Origin: Bugula neritina
Taxonomy: Eukaryota > Bryozoa > Gymnolaemata > Cheilostomatida > Bugulidae
DNA length: 64,000 bases
Direction: 5' to 3'
Assembly: GCA_964035545.1 (NCBI GenBank)
Contig: OZ037768.1
Coordinates: 7,245,241-7,309,240, forward strand
The notes under the pieces were generated by a model that made no database searches, was not told the DNA's origin, and worked only from the letters and a program-made list of their open reading frames with translations. Positions 16,541-33,660 of the stretch are shown one piece after another; the stretch's first letter is position 1, and the number at the start of each line of letters is the position of its first letter. Both the position numbers and the translations under genes were made by a program.

Positions 16541-19500
16541 TCAAATTCTAGGGGTACTCTTGTCTACTGTGACAGCCTTTTTCAATCCACCTTTCTTGAA
16601 GGCACCAATGGAGTCAAGCAAAGCACTGCGGGAATTGTCAGACTTAGGGAGTGGAGGTGTAGCAACTGGGGCTGCGTTAGCAGGAGGAGGTCCCGGTGGA
16701 GGAGGAGGTCCTGGTGGTGGGGGAGGTGGGGGGACACCACTGGGGGGTGGTGGGGCTGATACAGGACTCTGAGGGGGAGCAGCAGCTTTAACAGACCTCT
16801 TTGACTGCAGGTCACTAGCTTTCTTTGAACTATTCCCTACAATATTAAATCAACAATATTTTATCAAATTAAATATTTATTTGTTGTTTTCTAACTTTAT
16901 TTGATAAAATCCGAGTTAATAATTCAATATTATCAAGGGTTAGAAACAAAAAGCATAGGGATTCAGTTATACTAGAAACCAGAACATACAGAAAGCATCA
17001 GGTAACAAATTTAAACATGAACTATTCATATTTTAGACTATAAGGAACATGAATTGAGACATTAATTGCACACAGAAGTTAAGCTTCTACACAATAGTTA
17101 CTAGCTAGTCACAATTTCTAAGTTAACATAGCAACACAACAGCGTGGAGTAAAAGCTGTGTTAGAACCAGCAGTGCCGAAGGCGGAAACAGAGCAAGCTG
17201 ACTAAAAGATGAAGCATGGTAGGTTAATGTACAGCAGCTTGGCTGAAATTCTGACACTGCAGTTACAAGAAGCTATCACATGGTACTAATACACCAGCGC
17301 AAAACATAAATTCTAACACTAGTACTAACAAATGGTGAAACTATTGCACAATGTAACAGTACCTTTGGTCATAGAATGGGTGCTAAAAGCAAAACATAAC
17401 ATTTTATAATAACTCAAGCAAGCATTTGTAATAAAATAATTAAAGCTTTTTACTTAAAATATTAGGCAAAGTGCATTTTTAAGATAAATTATGCTCTATT
17501 ACAACTTTGACAACATGGCCATCATTCTGGGGTTGGATTGTAAATTTGACTTTTATTTGAATTTAGAGGAACATTTACAAAAATGTTAGTATTCAGTTTT
17601 GTAACTATATAATGAGTGTACAATTTTGGGAAGACTTTAGCCACAGCCACATGAAACTGTAGAAATTCCATAAAGTTATAAATTTCATAACTAATTGGAC
17701 AGGTTGGAATCAGATAAAAAATAGAGTTAGTTCCTAAGAGTTCATGGAAAACAAGATAGAGGAAAACCTACCAGGCATAGCTAACCCGGATTGAGTAGAT
17801 AAATCTTGAGTTTCATCAACCACTGACTTCTACAAACAATATACTCGAAGATTATTTCAATAGCCTAACACTATATTCAGAACAAATGTTGGTCAGAAAA
17901 TGATGCATGACAGGAGAAGATAATTTAGAAAGATAAAATTGAGTGTATAAAAAATGTTCTATGAAAATTGTTCATAAAATTAATGGTTTTACTATTTATT
18001 GGGACAGTTCGATCATATAACCACTCCACTGATGCTAAACTGTGAAAATGTTATTCAAATTGTCACAAGCATCTTAAATATTAACATAATAGACCAAAAA
18101 GTTGTTGAACTCTAGTTTTATTACATTAAACAATAATGCTTCAGATATGCCGTGAGCTCTTTAACGATATTAAACAAACGATATATCATTTATCTTTATT
18201 ATCTTAGTTTTATGATGCTCTTCACATTTCACACGCCACATCAGTTACCATGTCCGCACTTCCTCGGTACCAATTATCATGCTATACTCAACTAAATACA
18301 TTCCAAACATAAATTCTAACGGCAACAAACCTTCTGAGACTGCTTGCGCTTCCTTCTTTCTTCATCTGACATGTGATAGGCATGAACTTTACTTCTCTTT
18401 CTAATCTGACTCACCTATAATAACAAATATATCTTAAATATATTTCATACACTAACATATCTAAAATACTAATATAATATATACTAATTAATACCTAATA
18501 TACCCAGAATAATAATAAATATATCTTACTACAGTATCCTGACGTCTGCATTGACCTCTCCAGCTGAATAATAATAATCTACTAGGTGTATGAGTGCATA
18601 TGAGGGTGTCATTGTTTGTCTCAAAACCAAAGAACCAAAATAACTTGAAAATGTGTATTACAACTTAAACAATTATCTTAAATCTTAGAGTTCTAAAAGC
18701 ATTAGCCTTATTCAACTTCATAAATTTAAAAATACTAAAGAACATGAATAAATCTTCATCAATTACATAATCACTATTTTATTTATATATATTTGGAAAT
18801 TGTTATATATATATATATATATATATAAGCTAAAAAGTATCCTTACTATAAGAGAGTAGAGGGTGTAAAACTAACCAGTCGTTGTTCATCTTTCAACTTT
18901 TGCTCAAAATCTGATTTACAGTTTCTCAAAGTTTCCTTCAGTTTGCTCGGAATTTTCACAACAGGTTTGGATATTGGTGGAAGGTTTACCTCAGCAAACA
19001 GTCTGCAAAAAATGTAAACAATTTCTGCCTTTCAAAAACATCTCCTAAGTTGCTATTCTCACAATTTTCATACCAAAATGGTGTAACAAAATTTCTACTC
19101 AGGCCTGCTGCAAATTTGTATCTTTATCCCCAACAAAATTCACAACAGAGCAACTATTTATAAGTTATAATGATAGCACAATACTGACTTATATGAGGAG
19201 ACACAATGTACTAAAAAGCACTTTACTGTAATACCAATTTATTAATGCCAAGTTATTGGTTGAATCAAATTTTTATTTTTACAACTAGAAGAAGTACCAA
19301 TTATTAATTTTAGTTATAACTATAGAAATTAACGGAGTCAAGTCAAGTTTCTTTATGCTGTCTTTACATTGATTATACCTAGAAGTATTATAATATAATC
19401 AACAGCTATTTTAATTAATATTATTTTCAAGAAAGATTTTAATTATAATTTTGCACAAGAGGAATAGCACAACCCAAACCACCTTCTAACAAGAGCATCT

Positions 19501-22500
19501 TACTAGGCAATAATATGTTAATTAATTTTTACAGCACCAGCTCTAGAATTCTGCTTGATGCATACATGAAATTTAAAAAAATACTTAAAAACACATCTAA
19601 ATTCGAAACTAATAAACAAAAAATGTTCTCAATAAATGAAAAATCTCAAGTGCTGCGTTGAATAAAGTGTCAACAGATGGAAGATAAATAAATAGTTTCT
19701 GAAACAGATAACAGATAACAGATCACTACTTACGGTAGAGTAAGTAACTCATCTACAGTAAGTATTCCAGCTTTGAGAGGGTCAACCGTGAGAAGCTGGG
19801 CTAGTAAGGATTCTACAAACAACACCTTTTAGTTAAGTTATACTAAAATACTTCAGTGATTGCAACATTTATTATGTTAAACACTTCATCTACTGTTCAT
19901 GTATGAAACATTATTTAGAGTTTACACCAACTGTTACTGTATAAAATAGTATTATTAGCCAAAGAGTGTTCAATGTTGAAATAAAATTGCTAGAGACTCC
20001 AAAATTCTAAGTTGAAACATTTTTGTTACTATAAGTTTCATTCCTACAGCACTCTTCAGATAAAATGTAATATGCAGTGATACAAACACAGCTATATTTT
20101 ATCACTAAATCCATGTTTTATATAAACTGTTTGAAGTAAGTTATTATAAAATGTTGCTATAAATATCCAATCAATCATCTTACCAACATCTGGGGAGGAG
20201 GCACCTGGGAGCGCTTCAAATGAAGAAGAATTTAGTGGAATACCGTACACCATTTGATAGAGCATGTGACCAAATGCATACGAGTTGAGAGTTTCATATG
20301 TCTGAAAGGGGTTGAAATGTTTAGAGGATTATAATATAAATCAGCATATAGACTGTATTGATAAGAACATGTTGCTTTGATTAGCAAATAAACATTCATA
20401 ATATGAATAAAAGTAAGTTGGTTGAGCTGTAAGTATGCACACTGACACAGTCATATTAGTTGGTTAAATAAAAATGGCAGGTTATAATTCTGCATTCATA
20501 ACACATGCCACGAAATTGCAGCAACGCTAGTTACAGTTATGTGTATAAAAGTTTTATATGTGTGTGTGCATGCATGCGTGTGTGTAGATAACTTGGTATG
20601 TGCACAAATATATATAAATGGCTATTATATAATTAAATAAACTCAACAGTGACCTTAATAAATTAATACTAAAACTGGAGCTCCTTTTTCTGAACTATAA
20701 ATATGAATAAATTGCAATCACAACCAGCAAACCTCTACAGAGTAAAAACTACTATAATTCCGTATATTCTCTAGTTTTGCAGTTCATAGCAGCTAATACA
20801 CTTACGTTGCATTTTCGGTGATATGTGAGAAAAGTTCGATAATAAGGGGGTAGTCCTAATATGAAGTTTTCTATGTCTCCCAGTCTGACGTTACCATCTT
20901 CAATGAATATGTTTCCCAGATGTAAGTGACCTAAAATCACAAAAGACTTAAAAATTATTTAAACGACATCACACTGCAAAAAGCATGTGTAATATTGGAA
21001 TAGCTAGAAGACCCAAGCTATTGAATTTAAGATGAGAATATACTATACAGAGACTAGGTTCTGCAGCCTCAATCAGTAAACTCCATACCCATAGGGAAGC
21101 CTTTATCAGTCATATATTTCAGTACTTCTAACACTTGTCTACCAAACTTTCTCACGTCAGGCAAGGAAATCGGCAAGAATGTCTTAGGGTTGCCGTACTT
21201 CTTGAGGTAATGAGATTTTGGTTTGGCCTAAAAACATTTTACACATTTCAAAATGATTTAAAACAACCAACTGCACTTACTATATGACAAACACTAACTT
21301 GGTGATTTAACTCCACACATTTAGGAGCCTGTTATCTGGCAACTATTACATACACTGTAAAATTATACTGATGTTGCACTTGAGTTATGCATAGCTAAGC
21401 ATTCAAATATTATCAGAATTCTGACAAGTAATTGTTGTCATGTGCTTTACTATCACAGTAATAACATCTCTGGGTCATAGTGACTTAGCTAGATATTTTT
21501 TAAGTGTCATGTTGCAAGTCATGCTATTAGTCATATGGAGTGGCATACAAAGTGTCTTATGAAATATTAGGACCAAGACTTACCTTATATATCTGATCTT
21601 TGAGAGACCCATTCTCCATATAAGGTCTGATCACCAAAGCCCCAGCAGAACTGCATGCACTATAAACTATTGGAAGTAGGTATGGGTGTTGGAATGTCTC
21701 CAGGACTTTGACTAGAGTTGTCCGCTCTTTTTCCTCTATTGGTGAATATGGCCCAACAGGCAACTGAAAACAAATATAAGAATCTATTCTTATATTATGA
21801 TAGTTAAGAAAAGTACAAATAGGGTTTTAACAAAGCATGTTAAAAAACAAATGGGGCAAAATCTGAATTGTCGTACAAATAGATCTATAAAGAGCTATCT
21901 AATCTAATTGCATTACAATGCAAATTTATCTATGCTATCAATATACAGCTGATAATAGTTATAGATATTGCTCTAAACTATTATTGGTGTTATGCAACTA
22001 AAAACTCAAATAACATGATTGTTAAAGCAAACGCAGACTTAGTAAAATTGATAATCAACAAACCCAAGTGAGCACAAATCTCTTCTTCTGAATGGTCTTG
22101 TTTTTAGCTAGAAAACAGCTTTTTCTAATTCTACCTCCTAACAACAAAGAATTCACATTATATAGCTAAAAATTACACAACATGGTTTTATGCAACACAA
22201 TTTATTATAAGAAGCACATTAAAATATCTAATAAAAATCCAGTTTTGGGTCACAAAATCTAATTGTTGGTTAAAATCTTGACTTGCAACTTTGCCCAAGA
22301 CCCAGAAGTACACTAAACAAGTAATTCGATATGAAATTAATCTATCTGGGAAATTATAACAAGAAGATTTGCCTCAAATTGAAAATCATATCAACCAATG
22401 GCAGCGCTACCCTAGCCTTTCAAACATTATTAAAAAGAAAAATTCAGAAAAATAACATAATACATTACAACATTAAGGAACTTTAGTTGAAATTGATAAT

Positions 22501-24216
22501 AATACACTACAATAGTTGTAGGGTATCATTATCATTTTATCAATAATATACAATTATAAACAATACCCCTAAATTATTTTAAAGCATCATCAAACAGTTT
22601 GGTGATTTTAGGAAATTTTAATATAATGCATTGATTTGATTCATTAAAATTATAGTATAATAAAATTGCTTGATTTAACATATTGCTTCAGCTAACTGAC
22701 TAGTCAGTGCTACACATGAAAATACTTCGTGAAGATACAATCCTCACCTATCTCTGGAAGAGGCTCCACGACTTCCCAACTTGGTTCGCTTCTCAGTAAC
22801 ATTGATATATGTTGAAGTGCCAGTTCTGCAAGCAGTAATCAGGTGATCATCGTCATAGTAATTCATCTTTTATAACAGGAAATTACACCATTCAACAGAC
22901 ATCTTACTTTGAGGCAGAGATTGCAGTTAGATCACAAATGAACTCGAAAATAGAAACATATAGAAAAATAAAGAAAATTGATTGAAACTTCAAACTTTGA
23001 CCCATCATGCCTTGCTTTATATATTGGAAAGACTGCCATAATGATGTCTGAGATTAGCAGAAAAACTTCGATATAGTATTTCTATGGTATAATATAGAGT
23101 ACCAATGTGGTAGATCACGTACCTGAGAAGTTCTGTTGGTAATAGTTATCATATAAAAACTGTTTAGTATAGATGGAGTTGGCTAGCAGCCAATTGGCCA
23201 GCACCTGGTTCAGGTAAGCCTAAATTAAATATAAAATAACATAAAACTATGCCTTTTCATGTAAACAATGAAACATCATAAACCAATAAATAAAACAAGG
23301 AAATTATGGTTTTTCTAAAAATAAAACCAACATTAGTGAATAAATGGAACTTGAAACTATTGCAGTTCAGTTCCATTCAATTGAAATCATACACTATCTA
23401 GTATATAAACAAAGTCAACTCTTATCTGAGATTACTGCCCAATACATTTGTGACAAACTTATGTATTATATAACCAGTTACAACTTCCTTGCATTATTTA
23501 ATCTTGTCAGTAGTCAATGTATCAGCATCTGTGAATGACCATGAGCTCACCATACTTACTAATTCATAATTTCCTCTTCAACTCCAAACTGTTCTTGGAA
23601 CCAATTGAAATGTAAATTACATCTACATTTTCGTAAAATGCATCTACATTTTCGTAAAATGCATCTACATTGGCCAGCTATACAATTATAAAAACACGTA
23701 CTTTTTCAAGATAAAAGGTACGATGCAAGCACACAGTTACCTGGAGTTTTTGCTGTCTCTCCGCTATGAACTCTCTACTAGTGTTACCAAACATCTTCTT
23801 TGGTGGAAGAGACAGGGAAACTCCGGACTGCTTCAGGCCATTATCCAAAGTGGTGAAGTCAGTGTATCTTCTGAACAGTTGCCAGGTTTCTTCGGCGCTA
23901 TGTCCTCTTTGCACTTTAATTCTATATTCCTTCAAAACAGAAAAATAATTGAACAAAATTTTTAGAATTACAAAGCGTAAAAATGATTACGTATTATATA
24001 AGTTACTGAAGATTGAAATTTTTCTTAATAACACAGTTGTTGAATTAATTCATGTAAAATATTTTTTTGCTATGTTATGTATACTTATAATTATAAAGAT
24101 GATGATGTGCATCACTTACTAATCCACTGTCAACTTACAATGTGATCACCAGTAACTTGTGTTGATTCTATGTTACAGAACAGCGGGACTGTATCATCAA
24201 ATATATTGTGGCTCAT
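16541..24216 (-). CDS. PXK: PXK/MONaKA homologue: PX domain, degenerate kinase domain, poly-proline and WH2-like tail (573 aa)
   Basis: Endosome-associated PX-domain pseudokinase. Fourteen exons in phase (5' to 3'): 24216-24139, 23929-23741, 23219-23123, 22825-22748, 22137-22064, 21763-21584, 21227-21089, 20930-20806, 20301-20184, 19812-19734, 19002-18876, 18414-18331, 17829-17772, 16836-16541. N-terminus MSHNIFDDTVPLF. The PX domain shows RRYTDF, LPPKK and EFIAERQQKLQ, consistent with phosphoinositide binding. In the kinase-like region the catalytic loop is GHLHLGN instead of HRDxxxxN, and DIEN stands in the DFG position, as I recall for PXK (YGHLHASN, DLEN). The tail has Lys/Arg-rich helices, a poly-Pro run and a WH2-like SALLDSIGAFKKGGLKKA. 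Human PXK is 578 aa, so this copy looks complete and uninterrupted. Confidence 0.95.
18800..18828. repeat. (TA)n dinucleotide run in PXK intron
   Basis: About twelve TA repeats in the intron between the exons at 18876 and 18414. Ordinary microsatellite. Confidence 0.9.
23625..23672. repeat. 21-bp tandem repeat, ~2.5 units, PXK intron
   Basis: gcatctacattttcgtaaaat is repeated head to tail, followed by a partial unit (gcatctacatt), in the intron between the exons ending at 23741 and starting at 23219 on the minus strand. Confidence 0.85.
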
Positions 24217-24660
24217 CTTCAATCTTTTTCGAAAAAATACACCACTCCGACTAACTTTACACTAAATGACTTGGTGACGAAACATAAGCTGTTGTACTGT
24301 CCCGCCAATGCTACAATTAAAAAGAATTAAGTTATGCTCTTTCGTACTGTTTACATTCAATTAAAAATAAAAAAATACAAATTGTAGGATTAAATAGACA
24401 GGCTAGTAGAAACACTAGAGCTCAACTGCTTTTTACTGACTGAAATTTTTCATAATTACCAAACAGATTGCTATTAGAACAAAAAATATTATGTTTCTAG
24501 ACAATATCTAAACTCTCGTTCAAGTTTAAAACCTGAACTCGGATATAAAATCTAAAAAATAGTTATATAACTATCCTTATGTGTATCAGCTTAAAACTTA
24601 GTACCAGCTTGAATATGCAGCCCAACTTTCAGAAATATTGATTATTTCATTTTAACGGCT
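24217..24660. other. Upstream region of PXK
   Basis: Presumed promoter and 5' UTR of the minus-strand PXK gene. It holds tcccgccaat at about 24299-24308 (CCAAT/E2F-like in plus orientation) and no clear TATA element. Otherwise AT-rich with no recognised feature. Confidence 0.4.
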
Positions 24661-25480
24661 ACTGATAATGATACCAAAACATTACACTGGGTACAACAAC
24701 AATAATTTTAAAATAGTCATTATGATAATCATATAATTAACATTTAATTTTATATTATAATTGCATAATTATCATTATCACTTAATCATTATGTATCTAA
24801 ACATGAACATAAAAGTAAACATTGATATAACTCCAAATATAATAATAAGATACAGATTGACAGTAACCATAATGATAATGAATAATGATCAATATATCTT
24901 TAACCTTAATTATAAAATTATTAAATTCAATAGCTCAATTTTAAATTGTCACAGTCATAATGATTTAGATTACTATTATTATTATAATACTAACTGTAAC
25001 ATTCAATTATTTTAGTTATTTATTTTTAGTAACTTACTGTGATTATCATTACTATTATTAATAGCCATTACCATTGTGATTGTGATTATTATACAAATAC
25101 TTAATCTTTATCTTAATCATATAAACATATCGTTAAACTCAATCATAATCATAATGCTATTCAAAATTCAATTGAGGTAATAAACTGAAGTAATACATAT
25201 TGATATTCATATTGTAACTATCAAATTTTATCACTATCAGTATCACTATGACTATCAATATCAGTGATTGAGTATCACTATCAGTATGACTATCAGTATC
25301 ACTCACACTGGTGATCATGCTTGTTATTGTGATTGCTATATATTTATATATATAGTAATGATTACCCTACTGCAGTTATCACGGTTATCTGCCTCATCAT
25401 GACCAACATCAACATGAACTGATGATGATTCATGATGAGTCAGCCTCATCACATTCACTTTCAGTTTCAGTTTAACTACA
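24660..25480. repeat. Cryptically simple AT-rich tract in the PXK-RNF32 divergent spacer
   Basis: Runs such as attatgataatcatataatt near 24720, and tatcactatcagtatcact, tatgactatcaatatcagtg and tatcactatcagtatgacta at 25228-25300. The second block closely resembles words at 8570-8630 and 60475-60500. No long perfect tandem unit. The remainder of the spacer to 26496 is AT-rich with no supported gene; the 82-codon frame at 25505-25753 has no recognisable similarity. Confidence 0.75.
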
Positions 25481-26496
25481 AAATTAAAATCCAATAAAAA
25501 ACAAATGAAATTAATAAATCAACATGTTAGATTGTTACATTTAATAGTGATAGGTTATAGTAGCAGAGCTAGTGTTAGGTGGAGTGGACTTAAACTCGGA
25601 ATAACTGTGGGCACAGAAAAGCATTACTACAAAATGAAAATAGAAAAATATAGTAATGATCATTTTAATTTGGTAGGTGTACACAATGATATCCCTCTAT
25701 TACAAGTCATTAATTTTGTCATTACACAAAAGAGATCAATGGACATCGACTAGAGAAGCTTACTGGAATCATTACAATTGCCCCGTTTCCTAATATTTTA
25801 GATAAACAGCGTGCGTTATACACTCGCCTTTATTTCTATTTACATAAATGATGACCTCGTTATGTTGCCAAGAGTTACCTGGCGCTTCTTCCGGCCTGCA
25901 TATTATTTTTATTAGTAACTTTGTTTCTGTAGTTTAATTCAACTTGTTAAAGTTGATTTCACTGAATTTGTTATAAATATATGTATATATTTATTTATAC
26001 AGTTTATTCATTAAACTTAATTGTTTAATATAAATATAATAACAATAAAATAAATAGAAAATTTAGATGTAAATATTTGTAGCAACTGCAAGATCTAGGT
26101 CATATGACTGTATGAGTATGAATTATGATTGTGTGATTATTAATGATTATCATTAGGATTATGAATGTCATCAAAATTATAGAACTTGAATATGACATAA
26201 TTAAAGCATTTATAGTATAAATATCAAAATTAGTGCAATTCATGAAGGCTTCAAGTGCCTGTAATTTAAGCATTAAATTTAATATCTTTTCTATGTAAAA
26301 AATTATAATTAGTGCAAGTAGCATTGAGATATTTTATCTGCAATTAATATAAATAAGCTATTATTATTAATATAATTATACATGTTTTATTACTTAAGTT
26401 TTATGCAATAAAAGTAAAACTGCATTTATTACTTTTATTGTTGTATTCATGTATTTGTTTAGTACTTCGAAAACTGAAAGGAAAACTCTCTGTGCA

Positions 26497-29671
<3,175 letters not shown>

Positions 29672-31598
29672 AGTAGTTCAAACTGTGGATTATTAATTAT
29701 GTGGATATATAACATAGTATTGGCTGATCTACACACCATCTCACAAAAAGGTATGTTTGAACTTACAAAGGGATATCAGAAGTATATAAATATGTAAAGT
29801 GTGCTGTTTACTTTTGTTTAAGTTGCGTGATGCTTTTTATAATGTAAAAGTATTTCTAAATAGTATAGTAATATATTATTGTACTTGTTCATTTTCATGT
29901 TTATTGATGCTTACTTGATTTTACTTATTTTATATTCTAAAGGTATAAATAGAGATTTCTTGTTCTATACACTCAGTTTCTGAGCTTGCATTTAGTTCAT
30001 GCTACATGCAGTAACTGTTGTATGGAAAGTTCTTAGTTCTTAGTTTACTGCTCAGACACTTCTTTGCATGGGTTAAAGATAAAGCAGTTAAAGCGATGTT
30101 GTCTCATTTGACAGGCATCTCAGGCTATACCTCTATTTCAGCCAGGTTTCATACCAATTTAATGCTATGTCTGCTTGCTGAAGTATATACCATCCTCTAA
30201 GAAATATAATGAAAAAGTATATGGCGATAAATTCTTACTAATTAACAGTAATTTATGTAATTGCTTTCGTTGGAAATAGGCACTAATTTATAATATTACA
30301 ACATTTATGCATTTATGTATTTATGCATGTATCAAGCTGCTTGGTCATAAAAACCTTATATATAATTATATTATGCTGCTATTAGTTTTACTAACTTAGT
30401 CAGTTCAAGCTTCACTGGAAGTCTTCATTCATAAACTCCTGAATAGCGACTGTTTAGCACTTGGAAAATTGCCAAAATGTGTAAATTGGAACAATGCCAA
30501 TTGAAATTGGACTTTTATAGTATCAAAGTGCTTAATTATCACTCAGACAGTTCGTGATGGAAATTAAAATGTCTAGCAATTTAAATATAATATTATTATG
30601 TCATTGCTCATTTCTCAAATTGAATTTACATACCTTTGTGCCCCTCCCAGTACACACGTAATATTTGGCAAAATGTCATAAATGAACCACAAATATTGAT
30701 TTTTAATCTAATCTCATTTTCACAGTTATTACAATACTTATTGCTATTGTATATGCAAAGCATAAACTTGTCAGCAACATATAAAGTTACTTATTTGGTA
30801 GATATATCATTTTGACAATACACATGGGTTTAGAAAATTGTCAAGCATCAAACAGTTGTGTTATAACTTAAGTTTATGGACAGACATATTAGGCATAAGC
30901 TTAAAACCTGTTCTCTCCATTTTTAATATAATATTTCATACATAACAACTTCAGCTTTTCATTGCAATGGAATTTAAATACAACCATTTTAAACATTTCT
31001 CTTTTGTAGATAGTTGCTATATAATTTTAACAACTGTACTATTTGACCTTGAGTTATAATTGCTTATAGTCTTTTTCCGCTGTCTACACCGCATATTATT
31101 TATTCAAATGCCCAAAATTTAGTTACCTTGCCGAGTTTTTTTCATTAAAAATATTAACAGAAGTAGCTGGTTTTTAAATAGCTAAAGGCAAGCTTGGTCA
31201 GTTTGAAAGATCTTGCCTCATTGCTTTCTAGTCTTTGTGACTACCAAGGTTTCAATCTCTTGAACATAATTGTTGCCCCAGAGCCTAGAGCTAAAGTGAA
31301 AGAGGTATTTTGTATGTCAAATACATTTAAAAGTAGGACACATGTGGGCCATCTCTTCTCCTGGCTCCTTGCCAAGTAGCCTATGCAAGTACCCTGACAT
31401 ATTTACTAAACAGCTTACTAAAATGTTTACAAATCATTGTTCAAGCAATAATAGAATGTTAATGACTGATATCTACCTTTGACTTATGGCTGTCTTGTTA
31501 TTGCTATCTGATTTTGTTTACTGTTTATAATTGAAAGGTGTGGAACCCTCCATTACTAATCAGAAAATTTGTCTGGCTAAGGTACCATCAATAACATT
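29672..31598. other. Intergenic AT-rich region, no gene seen
   Basis: Presumably starts with the RNF32 3' UTR. Short open frames (for example 30018-30200 and 31194-31379) carry no recognisable domain. No tRNA or repeat array stands out. Confidence 0.5.
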
Positions 31599-31647
31599 CA
31601 CGGGCTTTCCATGTACCGATCTCAGATCGATCTCGTTGAGATCGATC
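31599..31647 (+). repeat. Left terminal inverted repeat of the 690-bp element
   Basis: ~49 bp, starting CACGGGCTTTCC; the partner is 32240-32288. Mismatches at position 4 and in a three-base block near position 37-39. Confidence 0.82.
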
Positions 31648-32239
31648 TGAGAAATGTGCTCAGATCGATCGTTTTTCCATGAGAGTGTCAGATCGATCTC
31701 GCGAAGTTGCCTCCTCCTAAGTGAAGGATACTTTAAAAGTATAATTTGTTCACCTATTTGAGTGATTAAAGCTACTACTGTTGAAAACAAGATGGTTGTA
31801 GTCTAAAATTTAATTTCAGCTATAAACTATACGCAGCAAAGCTTTCAGTGTATGGTAATTTGGCCAATTCAAAATAATTAATTTTAATTTTTTAGCTTGA
31901 CAGCTTATATAAACTTACTGGCTGTCTTGCAGATTATAAATAAACTTACAGGACTGTTGGGCTTAAAATTACAGAGAAAATAGCTAATGAAACTAAGTTT
32001 TAATAGTCATTTAAATTCAATTTAAATTCTCCCATTTTTTTTACCTTCTACTGCATATAATTGAGTTTTCTTAATCATTGTACTGAAAGTCAAAGTTTTG
32101 GCATCTGAAAAGGTGGCTATCATAATTATTAAATACTTTGCTTAGTAATTATCAATAAGTTATCATTTTTATTAGCAGACAACATTGTAGCGCGCAGTCT
32201 TTTTCTACTTCTCAGATCGATCTTTGGCGTCTTTCCATG

Positions 32240-32288
32240 GATCGATCTCGCTGAGATCGATCTGAGATCGGTACATGGAAAGCCGGTG
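32240..32288 (-). repeat. Right terminal inverted repeat of the 690-bp element
   Basis: Reverse complement starts CACCGGCTTTCC and pairs with 31599-31647. Followed directly by ATT, the right copy of the target duplication. Confidence 0.82.
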
Positions 32289-32450
32289 ATTGTTGTAGCT
32301 CAAGTTGTGTACATCTGGATGACCAGGTCATTAATTGTAGTTAAGAAGAATTTTTTTCCTGAATTGGGCTGATTAAAAATAACTAAAACTGAAGTTTGTA
32401 TAATTTCAATAAACTAAAATATTATTCATCATGAAGTGCTACTACAGAAA

Positions 32451-32486
32451 ACGGTTTTTGTAAACTGCGTAAACGGAAAAGCGGAA
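32451..32486 (+). repeat. Left inverted terminus of the candidate 4.5-kb element
   Basis: First 25 bp identical to the reverse complement of 36931-36955; beyond that the match continues with gaps (CGGAAA, GGCGGAAA). Confidence 0.7.
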
Positions 32487-32839
32487 ATTTCTGCAAAAAC
32501 GGCGGAAAAGTACTTAACCGAGCAATTTTTTTAGTAATCGCTGCGTAATACTTTTGTGTATGCACGAAGCATAGGTTTTAGTTGAAAAATGACACAACTC
32601 TAAAATTAAAATAATCTTGCATTAAGAAAACCTCGGCAACGTGTTAAGTACTTAGTCTATTTCATCCCTCGCAACCAACGTGATATCTTCAACTCTACAA
32701 GTACACCCCTTCAACTGAACAGCTTATATCTTTTTGCTTGAACCTAAAATTCTCACTTCGACTTTCCAATATAACAAATAAAGCTAGAGATGGGTAAGCT
32801 CAATCTGCTTATAAATTATTAATAACATTTTTAAACTAA

Positions 32840-33660
32840 ATAATTGTCGATTAAAATAATAATCTAAATCATATTAACGATTAAATTTAATAAATAATAA
32901 TATTAATATTAATAGAAATATTAATAATACTAATAGTAATACTAATACTAATAGTAATACTAATACTCAATAGTAATAGTAATGCTGTAATACTAATAGT
33001 AATAGTATCACTTTTACTAATACTAATAGTAATACTAATAGCGTTTAATTAATAATATAAATAATAATTAATATACTTATACTTATAGTTATAGTGATAA
33101 TTATATAACTTATAGATTACGATATCATTTTAACTTTAGGTATTGAATTACATTTATTATAATTATAATTATATTACTAATACTAATATTAATACTAATA
33201 GTAAATGTAATACTATTAGTATAGCTATTAAACTTAGTGCTACTAGTTCTATTACTATGTCTATTGTCTATTAGTATTACTATTACTATTAAACTTGGTA
33301 TAAGTATAAGTATTAGTATTATGTTAATTAATATTTTAGTATTAAATTAATTATTAATATTAATAATAATAATATAATCATAATGATAATCATTGTCATT
33401 ATATAAAGTGTAGTATTATTATTAGCCTATTATTTTAATATAATTTTGTATTATTAATAATAATAATTCATAATTGTATTGGTATTCTTATTCTAATACT
33501 GTAGTAGTAATTCACATCTGCTAATCTTATGTTTATTTTAATTCATTTAATTATATATGTAATTCACTAACCAGTTATTGTTAAATGGTATTGTGATATT
33601 AATATAAGCTTATAACTATACTTATGGTATATTGATTAATAATTAGTAAGTCTAAGACAA
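32840..33660. repeat. Cryptically simple AT-rich tract (TAATAC/TATTAG words)
   Basis: Long imperfect runs such as aatactaatagtaatactaa near 32935-33040, and tattagtattactattacta near 33270. The same words occur at 7680-7740, 60860-61010 and 63000-63130. No reading frame. Confidence 0.8.

Larger units (their letters stand above)
31599..32288. mobile_element. 690-bp non-autonomous TIR DNA transposon (MITE-like) with GATCGATCT subterminal repeats
   Basis: The left end begins CACGGGCTTTCCATGTACCG and the right end, read on the other strand, begins CACCGGCTTTCCATGTACCG. The two ends match over ~49 bp with four mismatches. ATT flanks both sides (31596-31598 and 32289-32291), a likely 3-bp target duplication. 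At least seven copies of GATCGATC(T), several in GATCTCAGATCGATCTC / GAGATCGATCTGAG palindromic pairs, lie within ~150 bp of the left end and ~80 bp of the right. The interior is AT-rich with no transposase. CAC termini, 3-bp duplication and dense subterminal repeats resemble EnSpm/CACTA elements, but the termini are not CACTA, so the superfamily is left open. Confidence 0.82.

Noticed and set aside
16560-16772. Glycine-rich plus-strand frame
   Set aside because: Antisense of the poly-proline segment in the last PXK exon.
17361-17386. Possible extra small PXK exon with good-looking splice sites (gcttttag ... gtactg)
   Set aside because: Inclusion in the required phase gives an immediate stop (GCA CCC ATT CTA TGA).
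25505-25753. 82-codon ATG frame in the PXK-RNF32 spacer
   Set aside because: No similarity or signal recognised; its length is not surprising for this much sequence.
31560-31790. 76-codon minus-strand frame
   Set aside because: Runs across the left terminus of the 690-bp TIR element; the residues come from GATCGATCT repeats.
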